Under the pieces are notes generated by a model. The model was not told the DNA's origin and did no database searches. It saw only the letters and a program-made list of their open reading frames with translations. The translations under genes were made by a program, and so were the position numbers. Below, piece after piece: positions 61,976 to 64,000 of a stretch of DNA of 64,000 nt (position 1 is the stretch's first letter; each line of letters starts with the position of its first letter). Location: positions 62,001-126,000 of the forward strand of contig NW_027476402.1 in the NCBI RefSeq assembly GCF_051020955.1, in the 5' to 3' direction. Source of the DNA: Megalopta genalis. Taxonomy: Eukaryota > Arthropoda > Insecta > Hymenoptera > Halictidae.

Positions 61976-64000
61976 AGCATCTGATACTTGCGATATAAGT
62001 GATATAGTTTCAAATGCAGACGAATCAAACGAGTTGGCTTCAAAATCCATGCGAAACGCATGATTTAGCTGCAAATCAATGCGATGAAGAAAGTTTAGAT
62101 GCAAATCCATGCGGTACACATGATGTAGCATCCAATCAATGCGATGTAGAAGGTTTAGCTTCAAATCCATGGGAAACAAATGATTTAGCTTCAGATACTT
62201 GCGATATAATTGATATAGCCTCAAATGCAGGGGAAACAAACGAGTTAGCTTCAAATCCATGCAAAACACATGATTAAGCTACAAATCAATGCTACGTAGA
62301 AGGTTTAGCTTCAAATCCATGCTGCTCAAATGATTTAGCTTCAGATACTTGCGATATAAGTGCGATAGCTTCAAATGCAGACGAATCAAACGAGTTAGCT
62401 TCAAAATCCATGCGAAACGCATGATTTAGCTGCAAATCAATGCGATGAAGAAGGTTTAGATGCAAATCCATGCGGTACACATGATGTAGCATCAAATCAA
62501 TGCGATGTATAAGGTTTAGCTTCAAATCCATGAGAAACAAATGATTTAGGTTCAGATACTTGCGATATAACTGATATAGCTTCAAATGCAGGGGAAACAA
62601 TCGAGTTAGCTTCAAATCCAAGCGAATCACACGATTTAGCTTCAAATCAATGCGATTTAGAAGGTTTAACTTCAAATCCAGGCGAAACAAATAATTTACT
62701 TTCAAACGCCTGTGATATAAGTGATATAGCTTCAAATGCAGACGAAACAGACGAGTTAGCTTCAAATCCATGCGAAACACATGATTTAGCTTCAAATCAA
62801 TGCGATGTAGAAAGTTCAGCTTCACATCCATGCGACACAAATGATTTAGCTTAAGATACTTGCGATATATGTGATACAGTTTCAAATGCAGGCGAAACAA
62901 ACGAGTTAGCTTCAAATCCATGCGAAACACATGATTTAGCAACAAATCAAAGCGAAGTATAAGGTTTAGCTTCAAATCCATGCGAAACACATGAATTAGC
63001 TTCAAATCCATGCGATACACATGATTTAGCAGCAAATCAATGCGATGAAGAAGGTTTGGTTTCAAATCCATGCGAAACTAATGATTTAGCTTCAGATACT
63101 AGCGATATAAGTGATATAGCTTCAAATGGAGGGGAAACAAACGAGTTAGCTCCAAATCCAAGCGAATCATAGCTTCATAGAATCATTTAGCTTCAAATCA
63201 ATGCGATTTAGAAGGTTTAAGTTCAAATCCAGGCGAAACAAATAATTTACTTTCAAACGCTTGGGATATAAGTGATATGTCTTCAAATGCAGACGAAACA
63301 AACGATTTAGCTTCCAATCCAAGCGAATCACATGATTTAGCTTCAAATCAATGCGATGTAGAAGATTTAGCTTCAAATCCATGAGACGCAAATGATTTAG
63401 CTTCAGATACTTGCGATATAAGTGATATTGCTTCAAATGCAGACGAATCAAACGAGTTAGCTTCAAAATCCATGGGATACACATGATTAAGCTCCAAATC
63501 AATGCTATGTAGAAGGATTAGCATCAAATCCATGCGACACAAATGATTTAGCTTCTGATACTTGCGATATAAGTGATATAGTTTCAAATGCAGACGAATC
63601 AAACGAGTTAGCTTCAAAATCCATGCGAAACGCATGATTTAGCTGCAAATCAATGCGATGAAGAAAGTTTAGATGCAAATCCATGCGGTACACATGATGT
63701 AGCATCCAATCAGTGCGATGTAGAAGGTTTAGCTTCAAATTCATGGGAAACAAATGATTTAGCTTCAGATACTTGCGATACATTGATATTGCTTCAAATG
63801 CAGGCGAAACTAACGAGTTAGCTTCAAATCCATGCGAAATAATGATTTAGCTTCAAATCAATGCGATGTAGAATGTTAAACTTCAAATCTATACGAAACA
63901 AATGATTTAGCTTCAGATACTTGCGATATAAGTGATATAGCATCAAATGCAGGCGAAACGACCGAGTTAGCTTCAAATCCATGCGAAACAAATGATTTAG
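61976..64000 (+). repeat. copy of 48.4-50.4 kb satellite block
   Basis: Matches about 48380-50404 at a constant offset of 13596, including its 41-bp monomer (63149-63189). Only scattered substitutions separate the copies, for example GTTACTTG at 48959 against GATACTTG at 62555. The far end lies outside the window. Confidence 0.85.

Larger units (their letters stand above)
55898..64000 (+). repeat. 30-bp satellite array, right arm
   Basis: Same monomer family, phase and orientation as the left arm. The satellite reads through the insertion site once one target copy is removed, so both arms were one array. It runs off the window end. Confidence 0.97.

Noticed and set aside
1..64000. Insect telomeric repeat (TTAGG)
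   Set aside because: TTAGG appears only singly inside TGATTTAGGTTCAG monomers and never in tandem.
1..64000. CENP-B box in the monomer
   Set aside because: The invariant pattern TTCG....A..CGGG was not found on either strand; TTCG-like parts lack the CGGG at the right distance.
1..64000. tRNA, rRNA or host protein genes
   Set aside because: Nothing with the expected structure or conserved sequence was seen outside the satellite and the retroelement.

Overview
This window is eukaryotic satellite DNA, not a gene region. About 61 of the 64 kb is one family of ~30-bp tandem monomers, all head-to-tail in the same orientation (1-52768 and 55898-64000). It is interrupted once, by a degenerate BEL/Pao-type LTR retrotransposon on the minus strand (52769-55897). 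BEL/Pao elements are confined to animals, and the integrase wording here looks like arthropod (insect) copies. CpG dinucleotides survive in most monomers, which also fits a weakly methylated insect genome. The species cannot be named from the sequence.

Satellite architecture. The monomer starts GCTTCAAATC and, in one plus-strand frame, reads as decapeptides such as ASNPCETNDL. At least five recurrent monomer classes follow each other in a near-fixed order: A PCETNDL, B TCDITDI, C AGETNEL, D PCKTHDL, E QCDVEGL. This gives a basic 150-bp higher-order repeat (HOR). It expands in 60-bp steps to 210 and 270 bp when extra two-monomer blocks are inserted after E. Monomers of 29, 31 and 41 bp mark particular lineages.

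Layout. 1-1335: leading array. 1336-~19590: nested super-units (6731, 5021, 2799, 3190 bp periods) that all carry the same 24-bp deletion scar, with a 1350-bp tandem duplication inside the first. 19261-26940: mixed HORs. 26941-30483: alternating 811/1081-bp units. 30484-36350: 570- and 900-bp tandem duplications. 36351-41540: the most divergent, least recently amplified stretch. 41541-45970: a 2.4-kb unit and its rearranged copy. 45971-52768: units built around a 41-bp monomer. 52769-55897: the retroelement with a perfect 5-bp target duplication. 55898-64000: satellite again, with a 3.7-kb-spaced duplication and a copy of 48.4-50.4 kb.

Coding. No satellite ORF is supported as a gene. Monomer length is a multiple of three, and three of six frames happen to lack stops, so ORFs of up to 649 codons arise by default; point stops and 29/31/41-bp monomers break all of them. 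The only recognisable protein-coding sequence is the broken gag/protease/integrase of the retroelement. It lacks reverse transcriptase, RNase H and nearly all of its 5' LTR, and cannot be autonomous. No tRNA, rRNA or host gene was found.
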